A stretch of 64,000 nucleotides of DNA from Flaccisagitta enflata (GCA_965153355.1 OZ231128.1:14012001-14076000); one strand, 5' to 3'; positions 30,535 through 63,046 are shown, numbered from the stretch's first letter. Notes: generated by a model not told the origin, from the sequence alone. Numbers and translations: made by a program.

Positions 30535-31702
30535 ACTTCTTCATTACCTCGTAACATGCGTCATCTGAGTTTGTCATTACTATTCTAATGTCTGTCCTCT
30601 CTTTTCTTTCTTTCTCCATCACACTCTCAGACCTCATTATTACCTCGTAACCTGCGTCATCTGAGTTTGTCATTACTATTCTAATGTCTGTCCTCTCTTT
30701 TCTTTCTTTCTCCATCACACTCTCAGACCTCATCATTACCTCGTAACCTGCGTCATCTGAGTTTGTCATTACTATTCTAATGTCTGTCCTCTCTTTTCTC
30801 TCTTTCTCCATCACACTCTCAGACCTCATTATTACCTCCTAACATGCGTCATCTGAGTTTGTCATTACTATTCTAATGTCTGTCCTCTCTTTTCTTTCTT
30901 TCTCCATCACACTCTCAGACCTCATCATTACCTCGTAACCTGCGTCATCTGAGTTGTCATTACTATTCTAATGTCTGTCCTCTCTTTTCTTTCTTTCTCC
31001 ATCACACTCTCAGACCTCATTATTACCTCGTAACATGCGTCATCTGAGTTTGTCATTACTATTCTAATGTCTGTCCTCTCTTTTCTTTCTTTCTCCATCA
31101 CACTCTCAGACCTCATCATTACCTCGTAACCTGCGTCATCTGAGTTGTCATTACTATTCTAATGTCTGTCCTCTCTTTTCTTTCTTTCTCCATCACACTC
31201 TCAGACGTCATCATTACCTCGTAACATGCATCATCTGAGTTTGTCATTAGTAATGACTCATTACTATTCTAATTGTCCACCCTTTCTTTTCTTTCTTTCT
31301 CCATCACACTCTCAGACCTCATTATTACCTCGTAACATGCGTCATCTGAGTTTGTCATTACTATTCTAATGTCTGTCCTCTCTTTTCTTTCTTTCTCCAT
31401 CACACTCTCAGACCTCATTATTACCTCGTAACATGCGTCATCTGAGTTTGTCATTACTATTCTAATTGTCCACCCTTTCTTTTCTTTCTTTCTCCATCAC
31501 ACTCTCAGACCTCATCATTACCTCGTAACATGCATCATCTGAGTTTGTCATTACTATTCTAATTGTCCACCCTTTCCTTTCTTTCTTTCTCCATCACACT
31601 TTCAGACCTCATCATTACCCCGTAACATGCGTCATCTGAGTTTGTCATTACTATTCTAATTGTCCATCCTTTCTTTCCTTTCTTTCTCCATCACACTCTC
31701 AG
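30535..31702 (+). repeat. 96 bp minisatellite of duplicated splice-acceptor units
   Basis: About 13 copies of a 96 bp unit (some 93-109 bp). Each has a pyrimidine tract (TTTCTTTCTTTCTCCATCAC), ACTCTCAG, then ACCTCATCATTACCTCGTAA and GCGTCATCTGAG. The last unit runs directly into the exon at 31703, so every unit carries a copy of that exon's polypyrimidine tract, AG and first 33-35 bases. Later copies share a variant (AATTGTCCACCC), showing regional homogenisation. Confidence 0.85.
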
Positions 31703-32542
31703 ACCTCATCATTACCTCGTAACATGCGTCATCTGAGTTCCACGATGGACACGTACGAGTCTTCTCAGCCTCCGCTTTCCTCGGGCATCGGCAGTCTCGG
31801 CACTCTGACAGCGGCCAACGCGGCAGAGCTGAAGATGGTCGGTCTCGGCAGCTGCATCGACACCGCAGCATCCAGCTCGCCGCCAGATGTGGTCGGGGAA
31901 TCCATCGTCGACAACAACGAACAACAGCAACCACAGCATCAACAACAACAACAGCATTTGTCTAATGGCGATGGAGGTGGAGGAGGAGGAGGAGGAGGAG
32001 CTTCTCCCTCTCGCGGTGACACTTGGGGAGGTGGCAGCAGCGGTGGTGGAAGTGGCGGTGGTAGCGTCGGTCGGGGAACCCTCATTCATCCCTACAGACC
32101 ACCGATGACTCACTCTGCAGCCGCGGCCGCGGCGGCAGCGGCCTATTATCATCATCATCATCACCATCCAGTAGCCCATCTAAACGGCTACCACCCACAT
32201 CAGCAACAACAACAACAACAACCAACACAGCCGCATCTACATCACCATCATCACCACCATCCTCCTCCTCACTGTAATCCTCTTCAGACCCATCCTCACC
32301 CTCATTCTCATCCTCCTCACAGCCATCCTCATCCTCCTCTTCCTCATCCCGCTCCCCCTCAGCCATCGCACGCTCATTTAACCGCTGTGGCGGCTGCGGG
32401 GGTGAGAGCGACAATGGTGCCCACACCCACTTACGCCCCACCATCACAAATTCACGTCGCTCGCGGGGGTGGTGGTGGTGGTGGTCATCACACCCTCAGT
32501 CCCTATGAATGGCCCATTGAAGGGGTAGATTACAGCGTGTGA
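31703..32542 (+). CDS. Terminal exon, low-complexity Gln/His/Gly/Ala-rich protein, possibly a transcription regulator
   Basis: Seen: 279 residues in frame from the CTCTCAG acceptor at 31702 to a TGA at 32540-32542. An internal ATG at 31724 is the first in the exon, but the acceptor context suggests that the exon continues an upstream coding region. After a Ser/Leu-rich head come poly-Gln (near 31920-31955), poly-Gly (31972-32000), Gly/Ser repeats, poly-Ala (32116-32140), poly-His (32146-32170), further Gln and His runs, a long His-Pro stretch, a second poly-Gly, and a C-terminus SPYEWPIEGVDYSV. Such homopolymer runs are typical of developmental transcription factors. No DNA-binding domain lies in this exon and I do not recognise the family. 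The triplet runs are mixed codons (CAA/CAG, CAT/CAC), which supports selection on the protein. Upstream exons were not found. Confidence 0.6.
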   Translation, partial: TSSLPRNMRHLSSTMDTYESSQPPLSSGIGSLGTLTAANAAELKMVGLGSCIDTAASSSPPDVVGESIVDNNEQQQPQHQQQQQHLSNGDGGGGGGGGGASPSRGDTWGGGSSGGGSGGGSVGRGTLIHPYRPPMTHSAAAAAAAAAYYHHHHHHPVAHLNGYHPHQQQQQQQPTQPHLHHHHHHHPPPHCNPLQTHPHPHSHPPHSHPHPPLPHPAPPQPSHAHLTAVAAAGVRATMVPTPTYAPPSQIHVARGGGGGGGHHTLSPYEWPIEGVDYSV

Positions 32543-32718
32543 GGTAGTGGAGAAGAATTTGTATTGTTTGGTTGGTCGGTAGGTTCGTTATTCCTTCTTT
32601 CCTTCCCTAAATCATGTTTGCATTATCTTTGCGAAATGAAAAATGACGAATCTGAATTCTGAAAAGAAGCATCAGATTTAACGAGTAATCATTCAATTTC
32701 TAGATTGGCCGCCAGCCC

Positions 32719-32994
32719 AGGGCGTGTTTCTAGTATGGACAAAAAACGCGTTCATTCTCGCCAAACGTGTTTTCAGCGTGAACACATATTCAAGAATTTC
32801 AAGTGTCCCATGACAGAGTGAGTGAAGTGAGTGAGCGAGCCCGTGAATGGAGTGAGCGAGTGAAGCGAGCGTAGCAAAGCAGAACACTGCAAAGCGAGGG
32901 AGTAGAGTGAGCGGTGCGAGCGAAAGAACGAAGCGAGCGACCGAGTGGCCTGTTGAAAACGCGGTTGTCTGTGACTAGAAACGAGCCCTTAGAG
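32719..32994 (-). mobile_element. Family I MITE (AGCGAG-rich core)
   Basis: Ends AGGGCGTGTTTCTAGT and ACTAGAAACGAGCCCT are inverted. The interior is GAGTGAGCGAAGCGAGCG-like. Other copies: 38360-38565 (partial), 43698-43966, 53708-53977. Confidence 0.7.
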
Positions 32995-33099
32995 GCATCG
33001 AAATACTTTTCCGAATACGGACAATCCGGGGTCAGTAGCTCAATTTGTTTAGGAGAGGCAATTTTCCAAATTTGATGTTTCTTTTCAGACATGCCAATT

Positions 33100-34365
33100 T
33101 TTAATTCCCTAATGTTACTTTTTTTTTCATATTCCGCTTAGGTACCTGTCCCCGGCCCTGTCCCCACTCCTGTCCCCGCCCTGTCCCCACTCCTCACCTC
33201 ACCCCTGATCCCGCCCATGACTCCACCACTGACCTCCCCCCCTGTCCCCATCCGTGATCCCACCTCCGCTTCTACTTCTGCCCTTCCCAAATAACCGAAT
33301 CCGTCTTGACGCGCAGCAAAGCTATAATAAATTGATGGACGTGGTTATTCATCTGAAAAAATGAACCACACTCTTTTAATTGCTTTATTTACTTTTTGTT
33401 TCCGGTCCTAGCTCTTGAATACTTAGAATATTTGCCTGAATGGGAAATCGAAAAGTGTTCCAGTTGAACATTTTTTTCTCTTGTCAGCCTGCGGCGTGAC
33501 ATTATTTTTTCAGTCAGGAAGAAGAAAAAAACGATTCTGAAAGAAAAAATCTAATGCTGGTAAAGCTAAGACAATATGAGGTTTACCTACGCAATGAGTG
33601 TTCTGAGGCTTCTCCTATGCTTTCTTTTTGTTGTTCCCAATCACTTTTCCATTATTGCTTAGTATTTGTTTATACCTACGTCTGTCTCTGTAATTCTCAA
33701 ATCCCTCTGTTTCTGTCATTCTATGGCTCTGTGGGTATCAGCGGGGTTTTCTTCTTGAATTGAAACCCATATCTCTACAATAAAGTTTGTTTGTCCGTCT
33801 GTGGAGCAGTCTGTCCGAGGTTAATTTTTTTTTTTTTTGCTTAACATGTTTTAAAGGTTTTTCTTCGTTTCTTTTTATCTTTTTTTTTATATATCTTTTA
33901 TCTGAAGTGGACGCATTTATTTGACGTCTCTTGGTCTGTTTTATTCTAAACAGCTATAGCTTGGTAAACGAGGTCATTGCTCTTTTTCTGTTGCGTTAGT
34001 TGTTGCGATTTTTAATGAGTGTTGCTGGAAAATTGCTATAAAAGTGGCTGCAGAATTGCTGCAAAATCGCTCCACTTATTGCTACATAATTGATGAGGCG
34101 TTAATAGATTAGTTAATTAAGATCTCTTTGTCGCCTTTTGGGAACATTTCTTTTTTCATTTGACCTGACTTGAATATCAAATTGACTCAAAAATGGCAAA
34201 AAAAAAAAAAGAAAAAAGAAAAAAAAAGTCATTCATAACAATTTTGCTCTTCTCATTTATCTGTTTTTATCATCTTTTTGACACTAAAAGTGTTTGAGAC
34301 TCTGACTGTCTGTCTGTCTGTCTTTCTGTCTTTCTGTCTTTCTGTCTTTCTGTCTGTCTGTCTGT
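33100..34365. other. No gene recognised
   Basis: Includes a short CCTGTCCC-rich tract (33140-33280) and AT-rich DNA. No supported gene; it could include 3' UTR or flank of the exon ending at 32542. Confidence 0.3.
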
Positions 34366-34372
34366 CTCTCTT

Positions 34373-34432
<60 letters not shown>
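34305..34432. repeat. (CTGT)n/(CT)n microsatellite
   Basis: TCTGTCTT units then about 60 bp of CT. Confidence 0.95.
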
Positions 34433-34435
<3 letters not shown>

Positions 34436-35069
34436 ATCCCCTTCCTCAATTTCCTCATTTCCGTTAAAAACGTGATGAAAACTTGAAAAAGGTCTTAATA
34501 AGTGGTTAAAAGTATTTTTCCATCGTTAAAAGCTTCTCTCGCCGTCTACTCAGTTTCTGTCTAACCCCCCCCCCTCCACCCCTTTACCCCTCCTCGACAA
34601 CAATCCCTTCCGTCACCCCCTTGCCAGCCCTCAGCTCCCAAATTAATGGTTGAAAACACTTCTTTTTAAAACATGCTATTGGAATATACCCCTGTTTATC
34701 TTTTCACACGATGTTATGCGATTTTAAAGCTTTTTGTTCTCTTTTTCATCGTTTTATAACCTTTTGGTTGTGATTTTTTGTTTCCTTTTCCAACGAAAAA
34801 AAAAAGAAATGCTTCGATCACCACCATTAATGTTTGCTACTGAATATCTTAAAAAATTAAACAAAATTAAACGTTTGTTTTTTGTTCTCTAATCGCGTTT
34901 ATTTTTTATTTCCTTACTGCGCAGAAATCTTGCATACTTAAAAGATACGATTAAGTCTTGTTAGATAGAAAATTAAGTCAGACTGAATTACCAACTAGAT
35001 ATTCTACTTCTTTGTCTAGGATCCTCATATACTAGTCACATGGTCATGTGTGGAAAGCCTTCTCTTACG

Positions 35070-35255
35070 CCAGGCACCATAGTGCCACACTGCAATGGAA
35101 TATCAGGAGCAAGCGCCATACTGACATTATACCACACTACCATACTGTAATGGAATTTCAGCCACATGCATCGTGGCGCAACGCTGCCATATTGATATGA
35201 AATTTCAGCGGCATGAGCCTTACTATCGTACTGCCTTTCTGAAATGGACATGCGC
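35070..35255. repeat. Short degenerate minisatellite, about 63 bp period
   Basis: Three imperfect units share CCATACTG(T)AATGGAATTTCAGC. The longest open frame across it is not recognisable. Confidence 0.55.
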
Positions 35256-35798
35256 ATCTCCCATCTGAGTTCATAATGGAGAATGTTGCAGAAAAAAAAC
35301 CGATTTCATTATTCTTTCCATGCAGGAAAAAAACTGATGGGCGAGAAAAACCTCATCATCAATCATTAAAAATTCAGAATTTAATTCTTCGGTGAAAGTT
35401 TTTTGTGATAATGAGATGTAAAATGAAAAAAAAAGAAAATTAAGGGAAAGAATTGGGAGCATTGTCTAATGTGGCTTTCAAGAAGGGGGAAAAAGAGGAG
35501 TGGGAGCAAGGCAGCGGCTCCAAAGTGGTAAATTTCCACAGTTTATTGGAAAGGAGACAAAGTTTTGTATGTAAATGGGCAATGGCCATGGGGGACTAGA
35601 ATTGGGGTAAAATTGGAGGATAGAAGAAATTAACACAAGACCATTAGTAGCCGACATGGTCTGATATTTGGCTTGTGCAGGTCAGATTAAGCCTGAATGA
35701 TGCTAATCAAAGACGAATTAGAAACTGAAAAAAAAGAGAAAACATCACTTGAGAAAATCATATTGATATCACCCCTTCCTGTTTTATTATGTTCATAA

Positions 35799-35977
35799 TA
35801 TCGTTACGGACGAGTAGACAGGGTCATACAACCCTGCCATCCCACACACACACACAATCCCAAATGCAGCATCATAATTGTGCGCTTTCACACTTTTCAA
35901 CTTGATCACCACGGATGGACCAACGGAGACCAATGGACGAACAAAGCCTCTTAGGGAATTACGTATTCGCAACTAAA
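35799..35977 (+). mobile_element. Family B element, diverged
   Basis: CATAATATCGTTACGGACGA...CAGGG, then ACCAACGGAGACC tetramers, ACAAAGCCTCTTAG and an eroded GCAACTAAAAA end. Confidence 0.55.
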
Positions 35978-36419
35978 AAGAACGTTCATATTCACGTGAA
36001 GCTGATCAGAAACAAACTTTGGTTGACATAATAACAAAACCGAGTTTCGGTCGCTTATTAATATTATTGAATGAGTGAAAAACAGAAAGTAGAGGAAAAT
36101 TAGCAAGTCAGCTGTTTTTGTTTGAGTTGCTTCTATAGCAGAAGAAAAGGCTTTCTGTTTTGACTATTAACAGCGCCCGGGGTGCCCACAAAATTGAAAA
36201 ATGGGATTGCTACTCCTTCCCTCTTATGAACGCGCACTCTTTTAAATGTTTTGAAAAAGAAAAGAGTGAAGAAGAATTAGATAGTGAAAAACTGTGTAAT
36301 CAGACACCTAATAAAATGGCAAATGTATAGAGCTTTCTAAAAGAAGATAGACTGATAGACAGACATTCAGTCTCGATATCATAATAAATTTTCAACTTGA
36401 GACTAATGCATTTATCCAC

Positions 36420-36825
36420 TACTACTCGACTAAAAGAAAAAAAGCCGCACCCTATTTTGAGTTGATGAATAAGAAATCATTTGAATATTTCTCTGTTGAA
36501 GTGATTTGAAAGATTTTCAAATTTTCTTTCATTCTAGAACAATCCCAGATCTGTATCTCAAACGGTTTAGGAGCTAGAGCTTGATAAAGTTATCTTCTAA
36601 GTTGTGAAAATCCTTATTTTTAAATGGGATTGCAAACTGATTATGGCAATATCTTTATTCATTCTCATGCCTTTTCTAAACAAATAAAGCCAGAATTGCC
36701 AGATTGGAGCCAAATGAAAGCTTTTCAACGGTCAATGATTTTGATTAGTTTTTTTTTTTTAAATTTAGTATAACAATTTGCCATTTAAAAGTGCGGCTTT
36801 TTTATTGAGTCGAGTAGTAATGCAT
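36420..36825. mobile_element. MITE with CTACTCGACT ends, TA target
   Basis: TACTACTCGACTAAAAG...AAAGCCGCACC at the left is inverted at the right as GTGCGGCTTTTTT...GAGTCGAGTAGTA. A TA dinucleotide flanks both ends, consistent with a Tc1/mariner-type MITE. The arms extend inward only about 35 bp. Confidence 0.6.
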
Positions 36826-36899
36826 AGAAATTAAATCAGTAGAATTTTTAAAGGGGAAATCCGGTAACAGAAACTTAACATGTTTCTAAAAAGAAATAG

Positions 36900-37300
36900 T
36901 TAAAAAAGCACTGTTGCAATGATCAGAAGTTCGACTGTATAATAGGATGGGCTCAATATGGGCATTAGAAAATCAAATTATTTCCAAGCACTTTTCATGT
37001 TCCAAGTGCAAAATTAGAGCCCAATCTACTCGCAAAATCGATTTGAACTTGATCTAGGCACTCCGTCATTGACAAATGCAATTTTGAAGAGAAAAGAAAA
37101 ATTATCTTCAATCAATGAAATATTTAAATCTTCATAAAATCATAACTCCTCCTCTAATTGGAATTTTGGGGTTGGTCTCATTCGAAGCCGATTTTTTAGT
37201 TCTTGCACAGCTAAAAATCTCAGCTCAATCGGCCCAATAGTTTTTAAGAAAATTGAATTTCTTTTTCAAAAAAGGGCATATGTTTTTTTTCTTCTTTTTT
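36900..37300. repeat. Dispersed repeat, inverted relative to 40600-40960
   Basis: GCACTTTTCATGTTCCAA, GGCACTCCGTCATTGA, GGTCTCATTCGA and CTCAGCTCAATCGGCC all reappear on the opposite strand between 40600 and 40900 in the same order. Confidence 0.65.
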
Positions 37301-37673
37301 CTTACTCTGTCTTTAACAACTCTGTGAACGCGCGTGTACGCGGGATATGACTCTTCTGGTCAAGATAGATCTGATATATGATGCATCCGGGTCCACAAGC
37401 CGCGTGGCGAGCCGTAGTGATCGGTAAAGGACCGCTTCACACCAGCACACAAATCAAAATCGTCACTTAATAAATTAATTGAAATTCTTCAATCTTCATC
37501 AGATCATCGCTTCTCTTCCAATCGCTGGCAGTGGGCAGGGGCAGTACACAGATAGGCAGGTGCAGTAATAAGGGTTAACAGGAGCTGTATATTGGTTGGG
37601 CAGGGGCTGATTATGCTCAGAGATCACTAATTTGGCCAAAACACGTCATCCAGGACTTCGCGTTACGGAGAGC

Positions 37674-37983
37674 CTTTTGAATTCCGTGACTCGACTCCTT
37701 GCCATGTTGGTCGGTCCGTCAGTCCCGTAACATTTTTGATTTCCGAGCGGTCCTTGCACTACTTCTCCTGCCCAACCGTCTGCGACTGGATTGCTTTGTA
37801 TCCGGCCTTGTTACTATCCATTTTTAGTCGCAGACACGCGACTCAACACCTTGCTGTGTCGGTCGGTTGGTCGGTCCATTGGTCCATCTGTCCTTCCGTA
37901 ACATTTCTGAATCGCTAGTGATTTTTGCATTTCCGCTCCTGCCCAACCGTCCACGACTTTCCTGCCGTGTATCCGGCCTTGTT
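37674..37983 (-). mobile_element. Two adjacent family A elements
   Basis: 37674-37812 is diverged and 37823-37983 better preserved (AGTCGCAGACACGCGACT hairpin, (GTCG)n, TCCTGCCCAACCGTC, GTGTATCCGGCC end). Confidence 0.6.
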
Positions 37984-38260
<277 letters not shown>

Positions 38261-38359
38261 AAGAATCACTACTTGGAACCATTGGGCTTGTTCACTTTGT
38301 TTTGGTTCTCTTTGTCCTGAATCTGCCGCTGTATTTCCCTCAGTCGAGATTCGCACTAC

Positions 38360-38565
38360 AGTGCTCATTCGTCCTTATTTTCACTTACACTTGCACAGTG
38401 TGAACTTATCCAGAAATCCCACGAGGGAGTGAGCGAAGTGAGTGAGCAAGCCCATGAACCAATGCGCTGGGGAACAAGTGCGCAGAATGAGCGGTGCAAG
38501 TGTTCAAACACAGTGAGCGACCGAGTGGCCCATCTAAACGCGATTGTCACAAGTAGAAACAGTCC
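38360..38565 (-). mobile_element. Family I MITE, partial
   Basis: CCCACGAGGGAGTGAGCGAA...GAGTGGCCCATCTAAACGCGATTGTC matches the right two-thirds of family I. The left TIR is lost. Confidence 0.55.
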
Positions 38566-38879
38566 TTGTTCCAAATCATTTTTACCCTCTAGACTCTTGA
38601 CAATCGATTTTCTTGAACTTAACGATGCGGAATGGCAAAGACTGGTTCTGTAATTTTTCCCCTAAAACCAATGCAAATGTACCTGGTCCTGTTGTAACGT
38701 CAGCGTAAGCAATGACCACAATGACCAAAATACAGACAACTCGGTGGTGGGCTTTCTTTGTAATTTTTCAATGCAGGCAAACACGCCACCGTCCGGTATT
38801 GGTGGGGGCGTATCTCCTCCCCACTTAACTAAGTCCTTGTTTCTCCCAAACAAAGCCAGTGGTAGCAGAAATGCTCATG

Positions 38880-38935
38880 CACACGCACGCACATGCGCAC
38901 ACACACGCGCACATGCACACATGCGCTTGCGCACG

Positions 38936-39030
<95 letters not shown>
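38880..39030. repeat. (AC)n microsatellite
   Basis: GCACGCACATGC-type lead-in followed by about 90 bp of pure AC. Confidence 0.95.
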
Positions 39031-39033
<3 letters not shown>

Positions 39034-39408
39034 CAGATCTGCAAAGCACTCAGTCTCAGGATCGAGGTAACTGTGATCAAGATACTTCACATCCTATTTA
39101 TCCTATCACTGATTTTTTCTTACTTTGGCACATTTGTTCTAGTTATATACATGTAACAAATGTGGGTCTGGATACCGATTGCACTAGACAAATGCAGTGA
39201 AACGGAAAGCCGTATGTACAGGGGCACTGATGCAAAAATCAACTGAAAACGCAAAATAAACTCTCCCAATTGATATGTCAGCCAATTGATTGACAGACAG
39301 ACAAATTGACCATCTTTTAGTGAGACAAAACAACTATTGGTTGGTTAATGGTTATAGTGTGTCGCCCAAGCACGGTTAACGCTAATCAAAAGAGTTATCT
39401 TGATATAT

Positions 39409-40592
39409 GAAAAAAACCGGACAACTTGTTATGCTTATTTCTGCTAATCCAAAAGCTTGATCATGACCATTAGAAAGATCTTCAAAAAATCTTTCTAATG
39501 CGACATTGCTGGTATCTGTAGCTTTATGTCGTGGTGCAGAACAGCGTCAAATTTGACAAATCGTTCTGTTCTGTGATGGAATACGCTGCTATGCAGCGGA
39601 AATATAACAAAAACTTAAGTCTTATGCATGCTTAATACTCCCTAAATTAATTAAAAAACGGTTAACTGACCAATGGCATTGATCACGCATCGGTAAAGTC
39701 GCAGCATACTTAGTGAAACAACAGAATTCTTTAAAAAGAATTGCACGGAAAACATGAGATGTTGCCACGTGAAAAACCGAATCTGTCTCTGAATGCAAAA
39801 TTTTGCATTTCTAAACACATGGCCTGTTTCTTAAAAGTGTTTAGACTGATGCCATGTTTTTCAAAATGCAAAATTTTGAATTCAGAGACAGATTCGGTTT
39901 TTCACGCGAGACATGTCAATGCACAAGAATCAATTTTTATTAAAAATCCATCAATTTCGCATCCTTTTTTCTCACATTTCCTAAGCATATGGTACAGAAA
40001 AACGTTTTCCTATGCAAAAAATTGATGATTACCAACCACAAATCCTTTATCTCAATAAAAAATCTTTGAATATATAAAATAAAAAATATCGTATAAATCG
40101 TTTTGACTTGTCAAATTTTGTATTCGTTTGCACTGTGACTTATTCGTTTAGAAATGACATAGGTTTGAAGAAAAATATCACTGATTGGAAATAGGGCAAA
40201 TGTTGTTTTTTTTTTTTATTATTAGTGTTTTTTGTCTCAACGTTTTTCTTAATAATGCAATTCAGAGAATTGTCACAGCTACTTGATATCCGTGAGCAAA
40301 TTAAAATGCTTCGAATTTTCTTCAGAATGGCGCCAAGAACGTATTCTTTACTCAATGTGTTTAGTTTCTATGTCAAAACAAACAAAAAGCATGAAAATCC
40401 TGTAGTGAATTCTCAAAATTCCTGACAACCTGTCTTCATCCCAATGCCATTTCTAAACGGATAAAGCTAGACCAACCAGCAATATCTCATTTTAAAGATC
40501 TTTCGCAGAGCTTCAAAATGGTCACCGATTTTCTTTTTTTTACTTATTGCATCGGTGTAAAATACTGACAAACATGTTGTCCGGTTTTTTAA
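39409..40592. mobile_element. 1.2 kb TIR element with nested palindrome
   Basis: AAAACCGGACAACTTGTTAT at the left is inverted at the right (ACATGTTGTCCGGTTTTT). Inside, 39768-39908 is a palindrome with about 45 bp arms (CGTGAAAAACCGAATCTGTC and its inverse), and motifs shared with the fold-back at 5934-6921 occur (GCCATTTCTAAACGGATAAA). No transposase seen. Confidence 0.5.
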
Positions 40593-41442
40593 AAAGTATT
40601 TTTTACTTTTATCATTTTTAACATCCATTTTCGCAAAAATCGCTTGGCCGATTGAGCTGAAAATTTTAACAAATAGAATACTTAAAAAATGCTGTCGAAT
40701 GAGACCAATCCCAAAGTTTTTGACCTATTAGAAGAGAAATTATGATTTTCTAAAGATTTAAATATTTCATTGAAAATGATTTTTTTTTCTTTTCTCCTCA
40801 AAATAAGATCTTTCAATGACGGAGTGCCAAGATCAATTCCAAATCAATTTTGCAAGTAGGTTAAGCTCTGATTATGCAATTGGAACATGAAAAGTGCTTG
40901 GAAATAATGTTTTGTTCGAATGCACACATTGAGCCCTCTCTACTGTATAAGGAGCAGCACTCTTTCAAAGTACACATTGACGCAAAATATAAGGTGTGGA
41001 CGCGCCGAAAGCTGTGGCGTACTCCCTATAGCCAATTTAGCTGGATCTATTCTTTTTTCTTAAAGTTGTTTTTAGTGCCAAAGCCGAGTTTAAATGGCGT
41101 CATCAGAGCAATTTTTAAAACTTTTTCTAGAACCCCCCTCCCCAAAAAAAAAGAAAGAATGGTGGTTTTAGGGTTTAGTGTTTTGCATTAAAACTGGTTC
41201 CACTGCAAAACGCTATGTTCATCTATGCCATGCACACACACACTCATATCCGCGCTCGTCTTCTCTCAACAATGAAGAGTCAGATCTTCTCAATGTTTCC
41301 TCATTGTGAGTCATCACTTCTTGGCGCTGAGTCACATCTTCTCAATCTTGAGTTACATCTTTTCCTTTTTTCAACGACCCGTCAGAATTTACGATTTGAG
41401 GTCTCATGAGGTGACTGACCCGTTGAGAGCAGATTATGCGGG

Positions 41443-41547
<105 letters not shown>

Positions 41548-42167
41548 ACTTCACTCAACTTCCGTTCAGCCGCTATTTGCATAACAGGGTTATCGAATGT
41601 CCGCGATTTCAATATATCTGGATAACAATATTCATGATGGACATGACGTGCAGACAGATGGGGGGGGGGGGGCGGACGCATGAATGAAATGACAGACTGT
41701 AGGATGGGAGGACGGACAGAGGGATGGGAGGACGGACACATGAATGGAGTTACAAATTGAAAGATGGAAGGACGGGATGGGAGGACGGACAGATGATTGG
41801 ATTGATAGAATGAAGGATGGAAGAATGGAAAGTAGGAAGGTAGAATGAATTAATCACGTAAGCATCAAGTAAGGGGCATCATGTCCACTGAAAAGGGTCC
41901 ATTGATTTTATTAAAAATTCATAAGGCCACCCGAGTAGTGAGTCAACGGTCAACAGGGTCGGTCAACAGCAACGTAATGTAGATATCATCTTTTTCATTT
42001 CAATAAATTCTAATCAGGTTGCATCTTTAACTTGAAATGAGAAACAATGAATAACTCAAAAACAGCATAACATCAAAACATCAAAACAAAATTCAACATA
42101 AAAACAGTGCTCCCATTTTAATTGGTTGGAAAACATTTTGATATTTCTACTTACTATCTTCACAAAT

Positions 42168-42378
42168 AAAATCTTCCCACCTCAAAACAAGCGTATACTT
42201 TGAAAATGTGCTGCTCCTAGACAAACAAAGCTGCTGACCCCAGATTGGTGCCATTTCATTAAGTTTAGACAAAACTTTCAAATGGGACCAATATGATTGT
42301 CATAGCCTTATTTGTTTAGGAGCAGCACTCTTCCAAAGTTGATGGTAGTTATCAAGTGGGAAGATTTTTTTGTGAAGA
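42168..42378. repeat. Family K palindromic element
   Basis: TTCACAAATAAAATCTTCCC...GTGCTGCTCCTAGAC is mirrored by TTTAGGAGCAGCACTCTTCC...GAAGATTTTTTTGTGAAG. A relative lies at 30283-30412. Confidence 0.7.
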
Positions 42379-42388
42379 TGGTAATGAT

Positions 42389-42716
42389 ACAGGCCTGTAT
42401 ATTCTTGAGTTTTCCCCCCCCCGGTGGGGGGGGGGGGAAAATCAAAGGGTCTGGAGATAGGGAAGGAAATCAATGGGGGAAAAAAGAGAAAAAAAGGAAA
42501 TTTGGGGAAAATATAACTTTTTACAGTACCAAATCATAAAACTCAATTAGTAAAACACAATTCAACACTATTTAAACCTTAACTACATAGATTCATTGCT
42601 ATATGGGGAAGAAAATCTTGCTTATAAACACGCGACGCGACGCGTCGCGGGGAAGAAAATCATAGGCAGGGGGGGGGGGGAAAAATCAAAAGCGACTCAA
42701 GAATATACACCCCTGT
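42389..42716. mobile_element. TIR element related to the introner, downstream of the lectin stop codon
   Basis: Ends ACAGGCCTGTATATTCTTGA and (inverted) ACAGGGGTGTATATTCTTGA, followed inward by G/C runs as in the introner at 888-1096. It is flanked by AATGAT direct repeats (42383-42388, 42717-42722). It sits 8 bp past the lectin TGA, so within its 3' UTR or flank. Confidence 0.7.
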
Positions 42717-42723
42717 AATGATA

Positions 42724-62528
<19,805 letters not shown>

Positions 62529-62535
62529 CTGAACA

Positions 62536-62538
<3 letters not shown>

Positions 62539-62623
<85 letters not shown>

Positions 62624-62629
62624 ATCATT

Positions 62630-62723
<94 letters not shown>

Positions 62724-62782
62724 CCATCATTTTCATCTTTATCAATTTTCATCATCATCTTCATTACTATCATCATCAACAC

Positions 62783-62863
<81 letters not shown>

Positions 62864-62978
62864 TCATCAATCATCATCATTATCATCATAATCATCATCC
62901 TCATCATCATCATCTTTATCAGTTTTATCATCGTCATCATCATTTTCATCATCATCATCATCATCATCATCATCGATT

Positions 62979-63010
<32 letters not shown>
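62539..63010. repeat. (GA)n then (ATC)n compound microsatellite, about 470 bp
   Basis: About 80 bp of GA followed by about 390 bp of CAT/ATC triplets with TTTATC and TTTCATC interruptions. Confidence 0.97.
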
Positions 63011-63011
<1 letters not shown>

Positions 63012-63046
63012 GATTCTCTCATACGCGAGTGCAGTAAAGGAATATA

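Noticed and set aside
30476-31454. A 32-residue repeat protein on the minus strand (SESVMEKERKERTDIRIVM).
   Set aside because: The frame is open only because the 96 bp unit is a multiple of three; units of other lengths break it, and the array is better explained as duplicated acceptor DNA of the plus-strand exon.
38880-39030. His-Thr and Cys-Val frames across AC arrays here and at 19700 and 53000.
   Set aside because: Pure dinucleotide repeats read in six frames; no coding evidence.
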